This document shows positions 34,629-42,827 of a DNA stretch of 42,827 nucleotides, piece by piece (positions within the stretch are counted from its first letter, which is position 1; every line of letters starts with the position of its first letter). The translations under genes were made by a program, and so were the position numbers. The stretch comes from Oscillospiraceae bacterium (lineage in GTDB: Bacteria > Bacillota > Clostridia > Oscillospirales > Ruminococcaceae). The DNA is taken from contig JAFUAD010000035.1 of assembly GCA_017460835.1 (NCBI GenBank), positions 1 to 42,827 of the forward strand, in the 5' to 3' direction. The notes under the pieces are model-generated. The model was not told where the DNA came from, ran no database searches, and saw only the letters and a list, made by a program, of their open reading frames with translations.

Positions 34629-36566
34629 ATGGGTCTTACCATGACAGAAAAAATCCTATCGGCACATCTTGTAGAGGGAGAGCTCAAGCGCGGAACCGAA
34701 ATCGGCATCCGCATAGACCAGACACTCACGCAGGATGCAACCGGCACAATGGCGTACCTCGAATTTGAGGCAATGGGCGTGCCGCGCGTCAGGACTGAGC
34801 GCTCGGTCGCATATATCGACCACAACACGCTGCAAAACGGCTTTGAGAATGCAGACGACCACCGCTTCATCGGAAGCTGTGCGAAAAAGCACGGTCTGTA
34901 TTTCTCCCGCCCGGGCAACGGCATCTGCCATCAGGTGCATCTGGAGCGCTTCGGCATTCCGGGCAAGACGCTGATCGGCTCGGATTCCCACACCCCGACA
35001 GGCGGCGGCCTCGGCATGCTGGCGATCGGCGCCGGCGGCCTTGATGTCGCAGTCGCAATGGGCGGCGGCGCATATTACATCACATGTCCGAAGGTCGTCA
35101 ATGTGAAGCTCTCAGGGCAGCTCAGCCCGTGGGTCGCGGCAAAGGACGTCATCCTTGAGGTGCTCCGCCGCATGTCCGTCAAGGGCGGCGTCGGCAAGGT
35201 CATCGAGTATACCGGCGAGGGCGTGAAGACCCTGACGGTTCCGGAGCGCGCAACCATTACAAACATGGGCGCAGAGCTCGGCGCGACCTCCTCGATCTTC
35301 CCCTCCGACGAGATGACAAAGGCCTTCATGACGGCGCAGAAGCGCGAGCAGGACTGGATTCCGCTCGCAGCCGACCCCGATGCCGAATATGACGAGGTCA
35401 TTGAGATCGACCTCTCGAAGCTGGAGCCGCTGGCTGCCTGCCCGCATTCTCCGGACAATGTCAAATCCATTGCGGAGATCGGCAAGCTGAAGATCGACCA
35501 GGTCTGCATCGGCTCCTGCACGAATTCCTCGCTGCTCGATATGATGAAGGTCGCGCACATCCTGAAGGGCAAAACGGTTCATCCGGATGTTTCGCTTTCG
35601 ATCGCACCGGGCTCGAAGCAGGTGCTCAATATGATCGCCGCAAACGGCGCACTGAGCGATATGATCGACGCGGGCGCAAGAATCCTCGAATCCGCATGCG
35701 GCCCGTGCATCGGCATGGGGCAGTCCCCGAATTCTGGCGGAATCTCCCTGCGCACCTTCAACCGCAACTTTGAAGGGCGCTCCGGCACAAAGGACGGTCA
35801 GATCTATCTGGTCTCGCCGGAGACCGCAGCCGCCTCCGCGCTGACGGGTTATCTCACCGACCCGCGCACCATCGGCGAAATGCCGGCGTTCTCGCTGCCG
35901 GAGGTCTTTACGATCAACGACAATATGGTGACGCTGCCTGCCGATGAGGCGGATATGGACAGCGTGGAAATCAAGCTCGGCCCGAACATCAAGCCGTATC
36001 CGGAGACGCATCCGCTGCTTGAGACGATCGCGGCGCCGGTGTCCCTGAAGGTCGGCGACAACATCACGACCGACCACATCATGCCGGCGGGCGCAAAGAT
36101 TCTCCCGCTGCGCTCCAATATCCCGAAGATTTCCGAGCACTGCTTCGCAGTCTGCGACGAGAGCTTCCCGGCGCGTGCAAAGGCACTGGGTCAGAGCATC
36201 ATCGTCGGCGGCGCGAACTACGGTCAGGGCTCGTCCCGCGAGCACGCAGCCCTTGCGCCGCTCTATCTTGGCGTCAAGGCGGTGCTGGTCAAGTCGTTCG
36301 CGCGCATTCACCGCGCAAATCTGATCAATGCCGGCATTCTGCCGCTGACCTTTGTCAATGAGGCGGATTACGATAAAATCGCACAGGGCGACGAGCTCGT
36401 GCTGGAGGGCGTCCGCAATGCCGTCGCTGAGGGCAAAACCGAGCTGACCGTCGTGGACAAGACAAACGGCGCGGTCATTCCGGTGCTCTGCGAGCTGACC
36501 GGCAGAACGAAGGATATCATGCTGGCAGGCGGCCTGCTGGATTACACCCGCGAAGCACTGAAATGA
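34629..36566 (+). CDS. acn: Aconitate hydratase
   Basis: Isomerises citrate to isocitrate with a [4Fe-4S] cluster. 645 aa, of the compact aconitase type without the large extra domains of AcnB. Cluster cysteines lie in GSCTNSS and SACGPCIGMGQSP. DSHTPTGGGLGMLAIGAGGLDVA and the C-terminal swivel-domain motif NYGQGSSREHAALAP are conserved. First gene of a run with icd and rex. GAAAGGCAGG upstream of the ATG is a moderate ribosome site. Confidence 0.95.
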   Translation: MGLTMTEKILSAHLVEGELKRGTEIGIRIDQTLTQDATGTMAYLEFEAMGVPRVRTERSVAYIDHNTLQNGFENADDHRFIGSCAKKHGLYFSRPGNGICHQVHLERFGIPGKTLIGSDSHTPTGGGLGMLAIGAGGLDVAVAMGGGAYYITCPKVVNVKLSGQLSPWVAAKDVILEVLRRMSVKGGVGKVIEYTGEGVKTLTVPERATITNMGAELGATSSIFPSDEMTKAFMTAQKREQDWIPLAADPDAEYDEVIEIDLSKLEPLAACPHSPDNVKSIAEIGKLKIDQVCIGSCTNSSLLDMMKVAHILKGKTVHPDVSLSIAPGSKQVLNMIAANGALSDMIDAGARILESACGPCIGMGQSPNSGGISLRTFNRNFEGRSGTKDGQIYLVSPETAAASALTGYLTDPRTIGEMPAFSLPEVFTINDNMVTLPADEADMDSVEIKLGPNIKPYPETHPLLETIAAPVSLKVGDNITTDHIMPAGAKILPLRSNIPKISEHCFAVCDESFPARAKALGQSIIVGGANYGQGSSREHAALAPLYLGVKAVLVKSFARIHRANLINAGILPLTFVNEADYDKIAQGDELVLEGVRNAVAEGKTELTVVDKTNGAVIPVLCELTGRTKDIMLAGGLLDYTREALK

Positions 36567-36787
36567 TGCGGGAACCAGCAATACAGCGATCGGCGGCAGT
36601 CCGGCACAGTACCTTTCGCATTCGCTCATGGAAGGAGCTTCTGCTGCTGGCTGCGATCATGACAGCATATTTTCTCACTTACCGGCTTCTCAGCGCCAAA
36701 ACCAATCTGAGCAAACGCGCCGTCGGAATGATAACAGCACTCGGCTTCACAGCCGTCATGCTGATCGCGGTGCTTCTGTTCTCTTGA
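36563..36787 (+). CDS. Small two-helix membrane protein of unknown function
   Basis: 74-codon frame starting in a 4-nt ATGA overlap with the acn stop. After a basic N-terminus (~26 residues) two hydrophobic helices are predicted, about 27-45 (LLLLAAIMTAYFLTYRLL) and 54-73 (VGMITALGFTAVMLIAVLLF), with positive charges between them. No separate ribosome site, so translation would rely on coupling. It ends 29 nt before icd. The hydrophobic pattern and overlap argue for a real gene, but chance is possible. No homologue recognised. Confidence 0.5.
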   Translation: MMREPAIQRSAAVRHSTFRIRSWKELLLLAAIMTAYFLTYRLLSAKTNLSKRAVGMITALGFTAVMLIAVLLFS

Positions 36788-36816
36788 CAAAATGAAAGAA
36801 AAAGGAGGTCTTTCCG

Positions 36817-38028
36817 ATGGATAAGATCAGAATGACGACCCCGCTCGTCGAAATGGACGGCGACGAAATGACGAGAATTCTCTGGCAGTGGATCAAGGAT
36901 ATTCTCATTCTCCCGTATGTCGATCTCAAAACCGAATACTACGATCTCGGGCTCAAAAAGCGTGAGGAAACGAAGGATCAGATCACGGTTGACAGCGCAA
37001 ATGCGACGCTGAAATACGGCGTTGCCGTCAAGTGTGCGACGATCACGCCGAACGCCGCGCGCGTTGAGGAGTACAATCTTTCTGAGATGTGGAAATCCCC
37101 GAACGGCACGATCCGTGCGATTCTCGACGGCACCGTGTTCCGCACCCCGATTCTCGTGAAGGGCATCACGCCCTATATCCCGACCTGGACAAAGCCCATC
37201 ACGATCGCCCGTCACGCATACGGCGATGTCTACAAGAACACCGAGATGCAGGTCAAGGGCGGCGGTAAGGCAGAGCTTGTCTGGACGGACAAGGACGGCA
37301 ATGAGACCCGTCAGCTCATCCATGAGTTCACCGACGACGGCATCATTCAGGGGCTCCATAACCGCGACAATTCGATCGCGGGCTTTGCAAGAGCCTGCTT
37401 CAACTACGCGCTTGATCTGAAGCAGGATCTGTGGTTTGCGACAAAGGACACGATCTCCAAGCAGTATGACCACCGCTTCAAGGATATCTTCGCGGAGATC
37501 TACGAGGCGGAATACAAGGAAAAATTTGAAGCAGCCGGCATCGAGTATTTCTATACGCTGATCGACGATGCGGTCGCGCGCGTGATCCGTTCCAGCGGCG
37601 GCTACATCTGGGCATGCAAGAACTATGACGGCGATGTGATGTCCGACATGGTCTCGACCGCATACGGCTCGCTCGCGATGATGACCTCGGTTCTGGTCTC
37701 GCCGTCCGGTGTGTATGAGTTCGAGGCGGCGCACGGCACCGTGCAGCGCCATTACTACAAGCACCTCAAGGGCGAGGAGACCTCCACGAATTCCGTCGCG
37801 ACGATCTTTGCATGGAGCGGCGCACTGCGCAAGCGCGGCGAGCTCGATCAGATTCCGGCGCTCTGCGATTTCGCGGATAAGCTCGAGGAGGCAACGATTC
37901 AGACCATTGAGGACGGCATCATGACCGGCGACCTCTACCTGCTCTCCACGCTGGAGAACAAGAAAAAGGTCAACTCCAGAACCTTCCTTGAGGAGATCGG
38001 CGCACGCCTTTCCGCAAAGCTGCAATAA
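36817..38028 (+). CDS. icd: NADP-dependent isocitrate dehydrogenase, eukaryote-type (type II)
   Basis: Oxidatively decarboxylates isocitrate to 2-oxoglutarate with NADP+. The sequence follows the homodimeric eukaryotic-type family rather than E. coli Icd: [52 protein letters not shown] and [13 protein letters not shown]. 403 aa, normal for this type. AAAGGAGG before the ATG. Placement after acn gives two consecutive TCA steps that supply glutamate precursor and NADPH. Confidence 0.95.
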   Translation: MDKIRMTTPLVEMDGDEMTRILWQWIKDILILPYVDLKTEYYDLGLKKREETKDQITVDSANATLKYGVAVKCATITPNAARVEEYNLSEMWKSPNGTIRAILDGTVFRTPILVKGITPYIPTWTKPITIARHAYGDVYKNTEMQVKGGGKAELVWTDKDGNETRQLIHEFTDDGIIQGLHNRDNSIAGFARACFNYALDLKQDLWFATKDTISKQYDHRFKDIFAEIYEAEYKEKFEAAGIEYFYTLIDDAVARVIRSSGGYIWACKNYDGDVMSDMVSTAYGSLAMMTSVLVSPSGVYEFEAAHGTVQRHYYKHLKGEETSTNSVATIFAWSGALRKRGELDQIPALCDFADKLEEATIQTIEDGIMTGDLYLLSTLENKKKVNSRTFLEEIGARLSAKLQ

Positions 38029-38043
38029 GGGGGCGTATGCTTC

Positions 38044-38694
38044 ATGGCGAAACAGGAGATTTCCCCGTCTGTGATTCGCCGCCTGCCGCGGTATCACCGC
38101 TTTCTCGGTGAACTGACGGCAAAGGGCACGGTCCGGATTTCCTCCAAGGAGCTTTCTGTGCAGATGGGGCTGACTGCCTCGCAGATCCGGCAGGACCTCA
38201 ACTGCTTCGGCGGCTTCGGGCAGCAGGGATACGGCTACAATGTCCGGGCGCTGTATGACGAGATCGGGCAGATTCTCGGGGTCTCCGAGCACCGTCGGGC
38301 AATTCTGATCGGGCTCGGCACAATGGGCAGGGCGATCGCCTCCCATGTGAGCTTTCCGCAGTGCGGCTGCGAGCTGATCGGCCTGTTCGATTCCAACCCG
38401 TTCGTCGCCGGCAGAGACCTGAACGGCATGCCGGTGCATCATACGGATACGCTCGCGGGCTTCTGCCATCAGGAGCACCCGGAGCTCGCAGTGATCTGCG
38501 TGCCGGAATCTGCCGCACCTGCGCTCGCACAGAGGCTTGTCTCGCTCGGCGTCCGCGCATTCTGGAATTTCAGCCACGGCGATCTCCGGATCGACGATCC
38601 GGCGGTGCTCATTGAGAATGTGCATCTGGCGGACAGTCTCCTGACGCTGACCTACGGGCTCGGCCACGAAACAACGGTTGATCCTGCTCCGTAA
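38044..38694 (+). CDS. rex: Redox-sensing transcriptional repressor Rex
   Basis: Winged-helix repressor that senses NADH/NAD+. N-terminal DNA-binding domain (SPSVIRRLPRYHRFL, SKELSVQMGLTASQIRQDLNCFGGFGQQGYGY). Rossmann domain with IGLGTMGRAI near residue 90, then GLFDSNP. 216 aa, normal. Starts 15 nt after icd, so probably co-transcribed with acn and icd. The glycine motif is GLGTMG where many Rex proteins have GVGNLG. No consensus Rex operator was seen upstream of acn. Confidence 0.93.
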   Translation: MAKQEISPSVIRRLPRYHRFLGELTAKGTVRISSKELSVQMGLTASQIRQDLNCFGGFGQQGYGYNVRALYDEIGQILGVSEHRRAILIGLGTMGRAIASHVSFPQCGCELIGLFDSNPFVAGRDLNGMPVHHTDTLAGFCHQEHPELAVICVPESAAPALAQRLVSLGVRAFWNFSHGDLRIDDPAVLIENVHLADSLLTLTYGLGHETTVDPAP

Positions 38695-38739
38695 TGCGAG
38701 CGGTACCAATAATTTTCTTTCAGAAAGGAACAGAGTATT

Positions 38740-40995
38740 ATGCGATTCAAAAAGCTCTTGTCTGCACTGCTTGCAGGCAGTATGACAGCAACGGCTCTGC
38801 TCGGCGCGGGCGCGATGCCGGCAGCGGCAGAGGGCGAAATCCTGACATTCGATTTTCAGAGCAACGGTTCCAATGAGGTCGTGATCTCTGCCGAACAGAT
38901 TGCAGAGGGGGATGTCGCCGTTCCGGTGAATATTTATATTCCGGAAAACCCCGGCGTCTATGCCATCAACCTGAAGCTCCAGATCAATGACGGTCAGGTC
39001 GCCGAGGACGGCAGCTTCGGGAATTACGGCCTGTATCTGGCAGACGGAAAGATCTCCGAAACCTTCTGCTTCGACAGCGCCCATGAAGGCGCCTCTGCAT
39101 CTTCCTTTGTTTCTGATTTCAATGCAAGTCAGATGAACGTGGAGTGGCTCTATACAATGGACCCGACCAAGAATGCCGATTCCGCGGCTGAAGCGGGCAC
39201 GACCGCATGGACAGCGGATGCAAGCTGGGCATATGATGCGCCCTTTGCAGAGGCATCGCTGATCGTGCCGGAGGGCACTCCCGCAGGCACCTATGTGCTC
39301 GATATCCGCAGAGATCCGTATGTCAATGCCCTGAGCATCGGCAAGGATAATCCGAAGTACAGCGAGTCCTACTGCGCATCCGGCACAGCGGACGGTGATC
39401 TTGCCTATCAGAGCAAGCCGCTGACGATCGTTGTCGCAGAGGAAACCACCACCACAACCTCGACCACGACCACTGAAACGACGACTACCACCACTGAGAC
39501 GACCACAACCACCACCGAGACCACCACAACCACTACCGAAACCACAACCGCGCAGAACGAGCCGTATATTGAGGCCGAGTGCCCGGAGATTCCCGCGCTG
39601 GCGCCGGGCGAGACTTACAGCTTTAAGGTGAAGCTCACCGCTGTTAATACGAAGATCGGTTCCATTTCAAACGGCGGATTCGGCAAAATCAAGACAATGA
39701 CGTTCGATTGGGCGGACTATGACTTCGGCGAAGAGGGAACCGACAGTGCGGAGATCACATTGACGGTTGAAATTGATGCTGAGGCGGCAGCGGGAACAGA
39801 GACGTTTAATTTTGCCTCGCTGGCTGATTTTGTACGGGATGTCAACAATCATGCGTTCTCTTCTTCTCAGATTCATTCCAACACCGTTTCGCTGACCATT
39901 CAGGCTGCAACCACAACCACCACCGAGACCACAACTACCGAAACCGTTACCACCACAACGACAACCGAGACCGAGCCCGTCACCCAGACGACGACCGTCA
40001 CCACTGAGACCGTACCGGTCGGCGAGCCGTGGGTCGATGACTACAAGATCGAGGGCGGCGGCCACTACCTCATCATCGGCGATGTCAGCGGCAAGCCGGG
40101 CGAGAGCGTCCGCGTTCCGGTCAAGGTTTACGGCGACCCCGGCACCGCAGCAATGCGCCTGTACTTCCAGGCGGGCGGCGATGCGAAGATCACCGATTTC
40201 AGAAGCGTGAAAAACAACTATGCATACCTCGTCGAGATGGAGACCAACGCTGAGGCCGATCCGGCGAATATCGTCTTTGCGTCCAGCCAGAATATGTTTG
40301 CAGATGACGGCTCGATCATCGTCAACATCGTTGTCACGATCCCGGAGGATGCAGAGCCCGGCACGACCTATCCGATCCGCTTCTATCACGATACGGTTGA
40401 AGATGATGCCGGCAAGATGAAGCAGCTTGAGGTCGCAAACTACGACATGCAGTGGCTGTATCCCGATTTCTACGACGGCTCCGTTACGGTTGCCGGCGAC
40501 ACCTCTGCGCCTTATCTGAACTACACCAGCTACATTCTCCCGAATGCGGGCAATACCGTGAACCTGACCCTGTTCAATGCCTACGGCGATGTGACATGGA
40601 GCAGCTCGGATGAATCGGTCGCAACGGTCGATCAGAACGGCTTTGTCGTCGCGCAGAAGCTCGGCGCTGCTGTCATCACCGCAGCGAACAACGGCAAGGA
40701 ATACACCTGCTCGATCACCGTCGGCCTCTTCGGCGATGTCAGCATGAACGGAGAAATCTCGGTTGACGACGCGCAGCTCGCGCTTCAGGAATATACTGTT
40801 GTGCTCGCGAAAAAGCCGTCCGTTCTGAACGACACCGAGAAGGCGATCGCCGATGTGAACGGCGACGGCACCGTGACAGTTGAGGATGCGCAGTGCATTC
40901 TCCAGTACTACACCAACATTCTCGCACAGAAGACATGGATCACATGGTATGAAGTGACCGGCAACCCGAAGGCACCGGGCGGCCCGGAGGCATAA
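38740..40995 (+). CDS. Secreted scaffoldin-like protein: cohesin-like modules, Thr-rich linkers, Ig-like domain, C-terminal dockerin
   Basis: 751 aa. Signal peptide ~1-30 (FKKLLSALLAGSM...PAAAEG). Module 1 (~33-232) and module 3 (~430-585, IGDVSGKPGESVRVPVKVYGDPGTAAMRLYF) have beta-rich, cohesin-like sequence. Module 2 (~273-388) is a smaller beta domain. Linkers at ~235-271 (repeated ETTTTTT heptads) and ~391-427 are almost only Thr and Glu. A Big2-like Ig domain ~589-662 (VTWSSSDESVATVDQNG) precedes a dockerin ~665-730 (GDVSMNGEISVDDAQ, DVNGDGTVTVEDAQ). Cohesin identity is a judgement from sequence pattern. It would assemble other dockerin enzymes or attach itself to a larger scaffold. AAAGGA ribosome site; 45 nt after rex with no clear promoter. 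Confidence 0.82.
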   Translation: MRFKKLLSALLAGSMTATALLGAGAMPAAAEGEILTFDFQSNGSNEVVISAEQIAEGDVAVPVNIYIPENPGVYAINLKLQINDGQVAEDGSFGNYGLYLADGKISETFCFDSAHEGASASSFVSDFNASQMNVEWLYTMDPTKNADSAAEAGTTAWTADASWAYDAPFAEASLIVPEGTPAGTYVLDIRRDPYVNALSIGKDNPKYSESYCASGTADGDLAYQSKPLTIVVAEETTTTTSTTTTETTTTTTETTTTTTETTTTTTETTTAQNEPYIEAECPEIPALAPGETYSFKVKLTAVNTKIGSISNGGFGKIKTMTFDWADYDFGEEGTDSAEITLTVEIDAEAAAGTETFNFASLADFVRDVNNHAFSSSQIHSNTVSLTIQAATTTTTETTTTETVTTTTTTETEPVTQTTTVTTETVPVGEPWVDDYKIEGGGHYLIIGDVSGKPGESVRVPVKVYGDPGTAAMRLYFQAGGDAKITDFRSVKNNYAYLVEMETNAEADPANIVFASSQNMFADDGSIIVNIVVTIPEDAEPGTTYPIRFYHDTVEDDAGKMKQLEVANYDMQWLYPDFYDGSVTVAGDTSAPYLNYTSYILPNAGNTVNLTLFNAYGDVTWSSSDESVATVDQNGFVVAQKLGAAVITAANNGKEYTCSITVGLFGDVSMNGEISVDDAQLALQEYTVVLAKKPSVLNDTEKAIADVNGDGTVTVEDAQCILQYYTNILAQKTWITWYEVTGNPKAPGGPEA
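39442..39555 (+). repeat. Thr/Glu linker repeat 1
   Basis: In-frame tandem array encoding three successive ETTTTTT heptads (21-nt unit, synonymous codon changes between copies) plus degenerate flanking copies. It forms the first inter-domain linker, a likely glycosylation site. Confidence 0.9.
39907..40020 (+). repeat. Thr/Glu linker repeat 2
   Basis: Second, more degenerate Thr/Glu/Val array in the same gene (ETTTTETVTTTTTTETE...), between modules 2 and 3. Confidence 0.85.
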
Positions 40996-41006
40996 TTTCA
41001 TAACAG

Positions 41007-42623
41007 TCAGCACCGCTGTTCCTTGCATGAGGACAGCGGTGTTCTTTTTACGTTCATCAGCAGCAGGTAGATTACCCCGCCGCCTGCAATGCTCAGGAGC
41101 AGGGCGGTGCGCTGCGGCAGCGCCGGGAGCCTGCGGTACAGCATACCGGCGGCAGCGGCGCAGCAGAGTCCTGCGATGCACGCGCGCCCGCAGGCAGTGC
41201 GCAGGCTGAGCGAAAGCCCTGTTCTGCGCCGGAATAAATACAGGCTGCCGAGCAGAATGGTCAGGTAGCTGAGCGCCGTCGCAAGCGCTGCCCCCCGGAG
41301 CTGCATCCGCGGAATCAGAATCAGATTGCCCGCGAGCTTGATGCCCGCGCCGTATAGCATTGCCGTGACCGCGTCGCCCGCATGACCGGAGGCCTGCATC
41401 ATGCTGAACAGCGGGCAGCTCAGCGCCGTGAAGATCAGCGCGATACCGAGCAGCGAGAGCGGCTGAGCCGCAGCGGCGATCTCTGCCTGCCGCGATGCAA
41501 ACAGAAATTGCAGAATCGGCTCCGCGAGGACAGCAATGCCCATTCCCGCAGGCACCGCGAGAAATGCCGTCCGCCGCAGAACATCCTCCGCATGCCGCTG
41601 CATTTCCGCAGCATTCCCCTGCGTATGCGCCTCCGCGAATGCCGGAAGCACCGCCTTTCCGAGCATGTTCGTCACCGACGGAACCAAATTGAACACGGTC
41701 ACCGCGAGCCCCGCATAGGCGCCGTAATAAAAATTCGCGAGCGTTTCCGCATTTTGCCGCGCATGCTGCGGTGAGATGCCGTATGCCGCAGGATCACGCA
41801 GGATCCCGGCAGAAAGTCCGCGCAGACCTGTGCAGAGGTCGATGAGCGTCGTGAGATTGGTGACAAGCGACGCGGCGGCAACCGGCAGCAGCAGCGCAAT
41901 CATTGCACGCCGGATGTGCCGGGGATTCTCCGGCAACGGTGTGCCGCCGGGCAGGCGGAGCATACGGTGAAACAGCAGCAGAACCGCGGTTCCTGCGGCA
42001 GTCGAGAGCGTCACGCCGAACACCGCAGCGGCAGCGGCAGCCGCAGCAGGGGAGGTTCCCGCCGGGAAAAAGCGCATCGCACGCGCCGGCGCCCGCAGCA
42101 CAAGCCCTGCTGCGATCAGCCCGCAGCTCAGCCGCACGATGCCCTCGGCAACCTGCGAAACCGCCGTCGGAATCATCTGCTGCCTGCCCTCGCAGAGCCC
42201 GCGCAGCACCGCGCTCATGCAGCAGAACCACACCGCCGGCGCGAACATTCTCACGGCCGGCGCCGCCTGCGGATTGTGCAGAACAAAGCGGCAGAGCGGC
42301 GCAGAGAGCAGCCAGAGGGCAATGCTGCCGCAGAGCCCGCCGATGCCGAACATCCGCCATGCTGTGCGGGCGATGCCGCGGCATTCTGCGGGGTCGTGCT
42401 TTGCGAGCGCGGATGCCGTCATGGCCGCGACCGCCGTGTTGATGCCGGAGACCGAGAGCGCATAGACCGGCAGAAACAGCCCGTATGCGCTGGAATAATA
42501 GCCCATGCCCGCGCCGCCGAGCATCGCGGTCAGCGGGATGCGGAACACCGCCCCCAGCAGCTTTGCCGCGAGCGCAGAGAGCATCAGCCAGACCGCCCCC
42601 CGCAGAACCGATTGCCGTTTCAT
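41007..42623 (-). CDS. spoVB: SpoVB-like polysaccharide/lipid flippase (MOP superfamily)
   Basis: Polytopic membrane protein of 538 aa with about 14 predicted helices. It starts SVLRGAVWLMLSALAAKLLGAVFRIPL, the usual opening of SpoVB/MOP flippases, and has the SVTNMLGKAVLPAFAEA segment of that group. Members move lipid-linked sugars across the membrane; SpoVB acts in spore cortex synthesis. Specific function is inferred partly from the other sporulation genes nearby. GAAGGGGA ribosome site. Its last codons overlap the convergent terminator of the scaffoldin-like gene. An alternative is a capsule or exopolysaccharide flippase. Confidence 0.75.
   Translation of the reverse strand: MKRQSVLRGAVWLMLSALAAKLLGAVFRIPLTAMLGGAGMGYYSSAYGLFLPVYALSVSGINTAVAAMTASALAKHDPAECRGIARTAWRMFGIGGLCGSIALWLLSAPLCRFVLHNPQAAPAVRMFAPAVWFCCMSAVLRGLCEGRQQMIPTAVSQVAEGIVRLSCGLIAAGLVLRAPARAMRFFPAGTSPAAAAAAAAVFGVTLSTAAGTAVLLLFHRMLRLPGGTPLPENPRHIRRAMIALLLPVAAASLVTNLTTLIDLCTGLRGLSAGILRDPAAYGISPQHARQNAETLANFYYGAYAGLAVTVFNLVPSVTNMLGKAVLPAFAEAHTQGNAAEMQRHAEDVLRRTAFLAVPAGMGIAVLAEPILQFLFASRQAEIAAAAQPLSLLGIALIFTALSCPLFSMMQASGHAGDAVTAMLYGAGIKLAGNLILIPRMQLRGAALATALSYLTILLGSLYLFRRRTGLSLSLRTACGRACIAGLCCAAAAGMLYRRLPALPQRTALLLSIAGGGVIYLLLMNVKRTPLSSCKEQRC
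41011..41049 (+). terminator. Terminator of the scaffoldin-like gene, inside spoVB coding sequence
   Basis: Stem CACCGCTGT / ACAGCGGTG (41011-41019, 41033-41041), lengthened by TCC/GGA-type pairs, then TTCTTTTT. It lies within the last 14 codons of the convergent spoVB-like gene. Confidence 0.88.
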
Positions 42624-42730
42624 TGCATTTCCCCTTCCCTATGCAGGATAATTCAGAATATGCCGGAGCATGCGCCGATATGTTTCAGGCAACACCGCAC
42701 AAAGCCCGCCTGACGGCTTGGCGGCACATC

Positions 42731-42827
42731 TGCTTGCAGCTTTTCCGTCATCTTGCATGAAAACTCCTTGCTGGGCGACAGCCCAGCGGCGTCGTTTTCA
42801 TACAATCTGACGAAAGATCTGACTGCG
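42731..42827. repeat. Long near-palindromic element, cut by the window edge
   Basis: Core: ATGAAAAC (42757-42764) / GTTTTCAT (42794-42801) enclosing a perfect GCTGGGC (42770-42776) - GACA - GCCCAGC (42781-42787) stem. Beyond the core the outer arms still match: GTTTTCATACAATCTGACGA to the right against GTTTTCATGCAAGATGACGG read outward to the left. Total arm length is at least 25-30 bp with scattered mismatches. It resembles a dispersed palindromic (MITE- or REP-like) element; a large terminator is an alternative. The remaining sequence between 42624 and 42730 shows no gene. Confidence 0.55.

Noticed and set aside
36783-36816. TTGACA-like -35 just before icd
   Set aside because: No -10 at suitable spacing; icd is better explained as part of the acn transcript.
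36679-39084. 801-codon minus-strand open frame opposite icd and rex
   Set aside because: Crosses three real genes on the other strand and shows no domain; shadow frame.
39442-40020. CRISPR-like short repeats
   Set aside because: The repeats are in frame and encode Thr/Glu linkers; there are no spacer units of constant length. No CRISPR array was seen anywhere in the window.

Overview
The window (about 42.8 kb, GC-rich) looks like a chromosomal segment of a spore-former-type Firmicute, most probably a Ruminococcus-like member of the Oscillospirales. The reasons are: (i) sporulation genes of the Clostridia/Bacilli type (sigE, spoIIGA, spoIIAA-AB-sigF, a SpoVB-like flippase); (ii) an S10-spc-alpha ribosomal superoperon in Firmicute order with a KOW protein between map and infA; (iii) two secreted proteins with dockerin modules, one with Thr/Glu-rich linkers of the kind seen in Ruminococcus cellulosomal proteins. 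The genus is an inference; no rRNA gene is present.

Layout. Positions 1-5856 (minus strand): the 5' part of sigE and its activating protease spoIIGA; then rimI and polA; then the spoIIA operon, which encodes the SpoIIAA/SpoIIAB partner switch and SigF. Positions 6103-7805 (plus): two tandem paralogous zinc-ribbon membrane proteins of unknown function. Positions 7871-10510 (minus): a calcium-type P-ATPase. Positions 10673-26987 (plus): a strong promoter, a 0.4 kb structured leader with an attenuator-like hairpin, then about 30 genes from rpsJ to rplQ, including secY, adk, map, infA and rpoA, closed by a terminator. Positions 27050-31581 (plus): adenine deaminase, then a secreted rhamnogalacturonan lyase with an N-terminal dockerin. 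Positions 31605-34378 (minus): rpsO-pnp with leader structures. Positions 34561-38694 (plus): aconitase, a small membrane protein, a eukaryote-type NADP-isocitrate dehydrogenase and the redox repressor Rex. Positions 38740-41049 (plus): a secreted multi-domain protein with cohesin-like modules, Thr-rich linkers, an Ig-like domain and a C-terminal dockerin. Positions 41007-42623 (minus): a SpoVB-like flippase. The window ends in a long near-palindromic repeat element.

How the genes work together. sigE/spoIIGA and spoIIA encode the first compartment-specific sigma factors of sporulation and their activation switches. The ribosomal cluster couples ribosome synthesis to secretion (secY), protein maturation (map) and transcription (rpoA). 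acn and icd catalyse citrate to 2-oxoglutarate, the glutamate-forming branch of the TCA pathway, with the NADH/NAD+ sensor Rex encoded in the same run. The two dockerin proteins point to a cell-surface or extracellular plant-polysaccharide-degrading complex.

The most unusual items are the scaffoldin-like protein at 38740, the four 11-bp-phased TTCACAG-type repeats that run into the rpsO promoter (with a related three-copy array at 5962), the paired zinc-ribbon membrane proteins, the long charged tail on ribosomal protein S3, and the palindromic element at the right edge.
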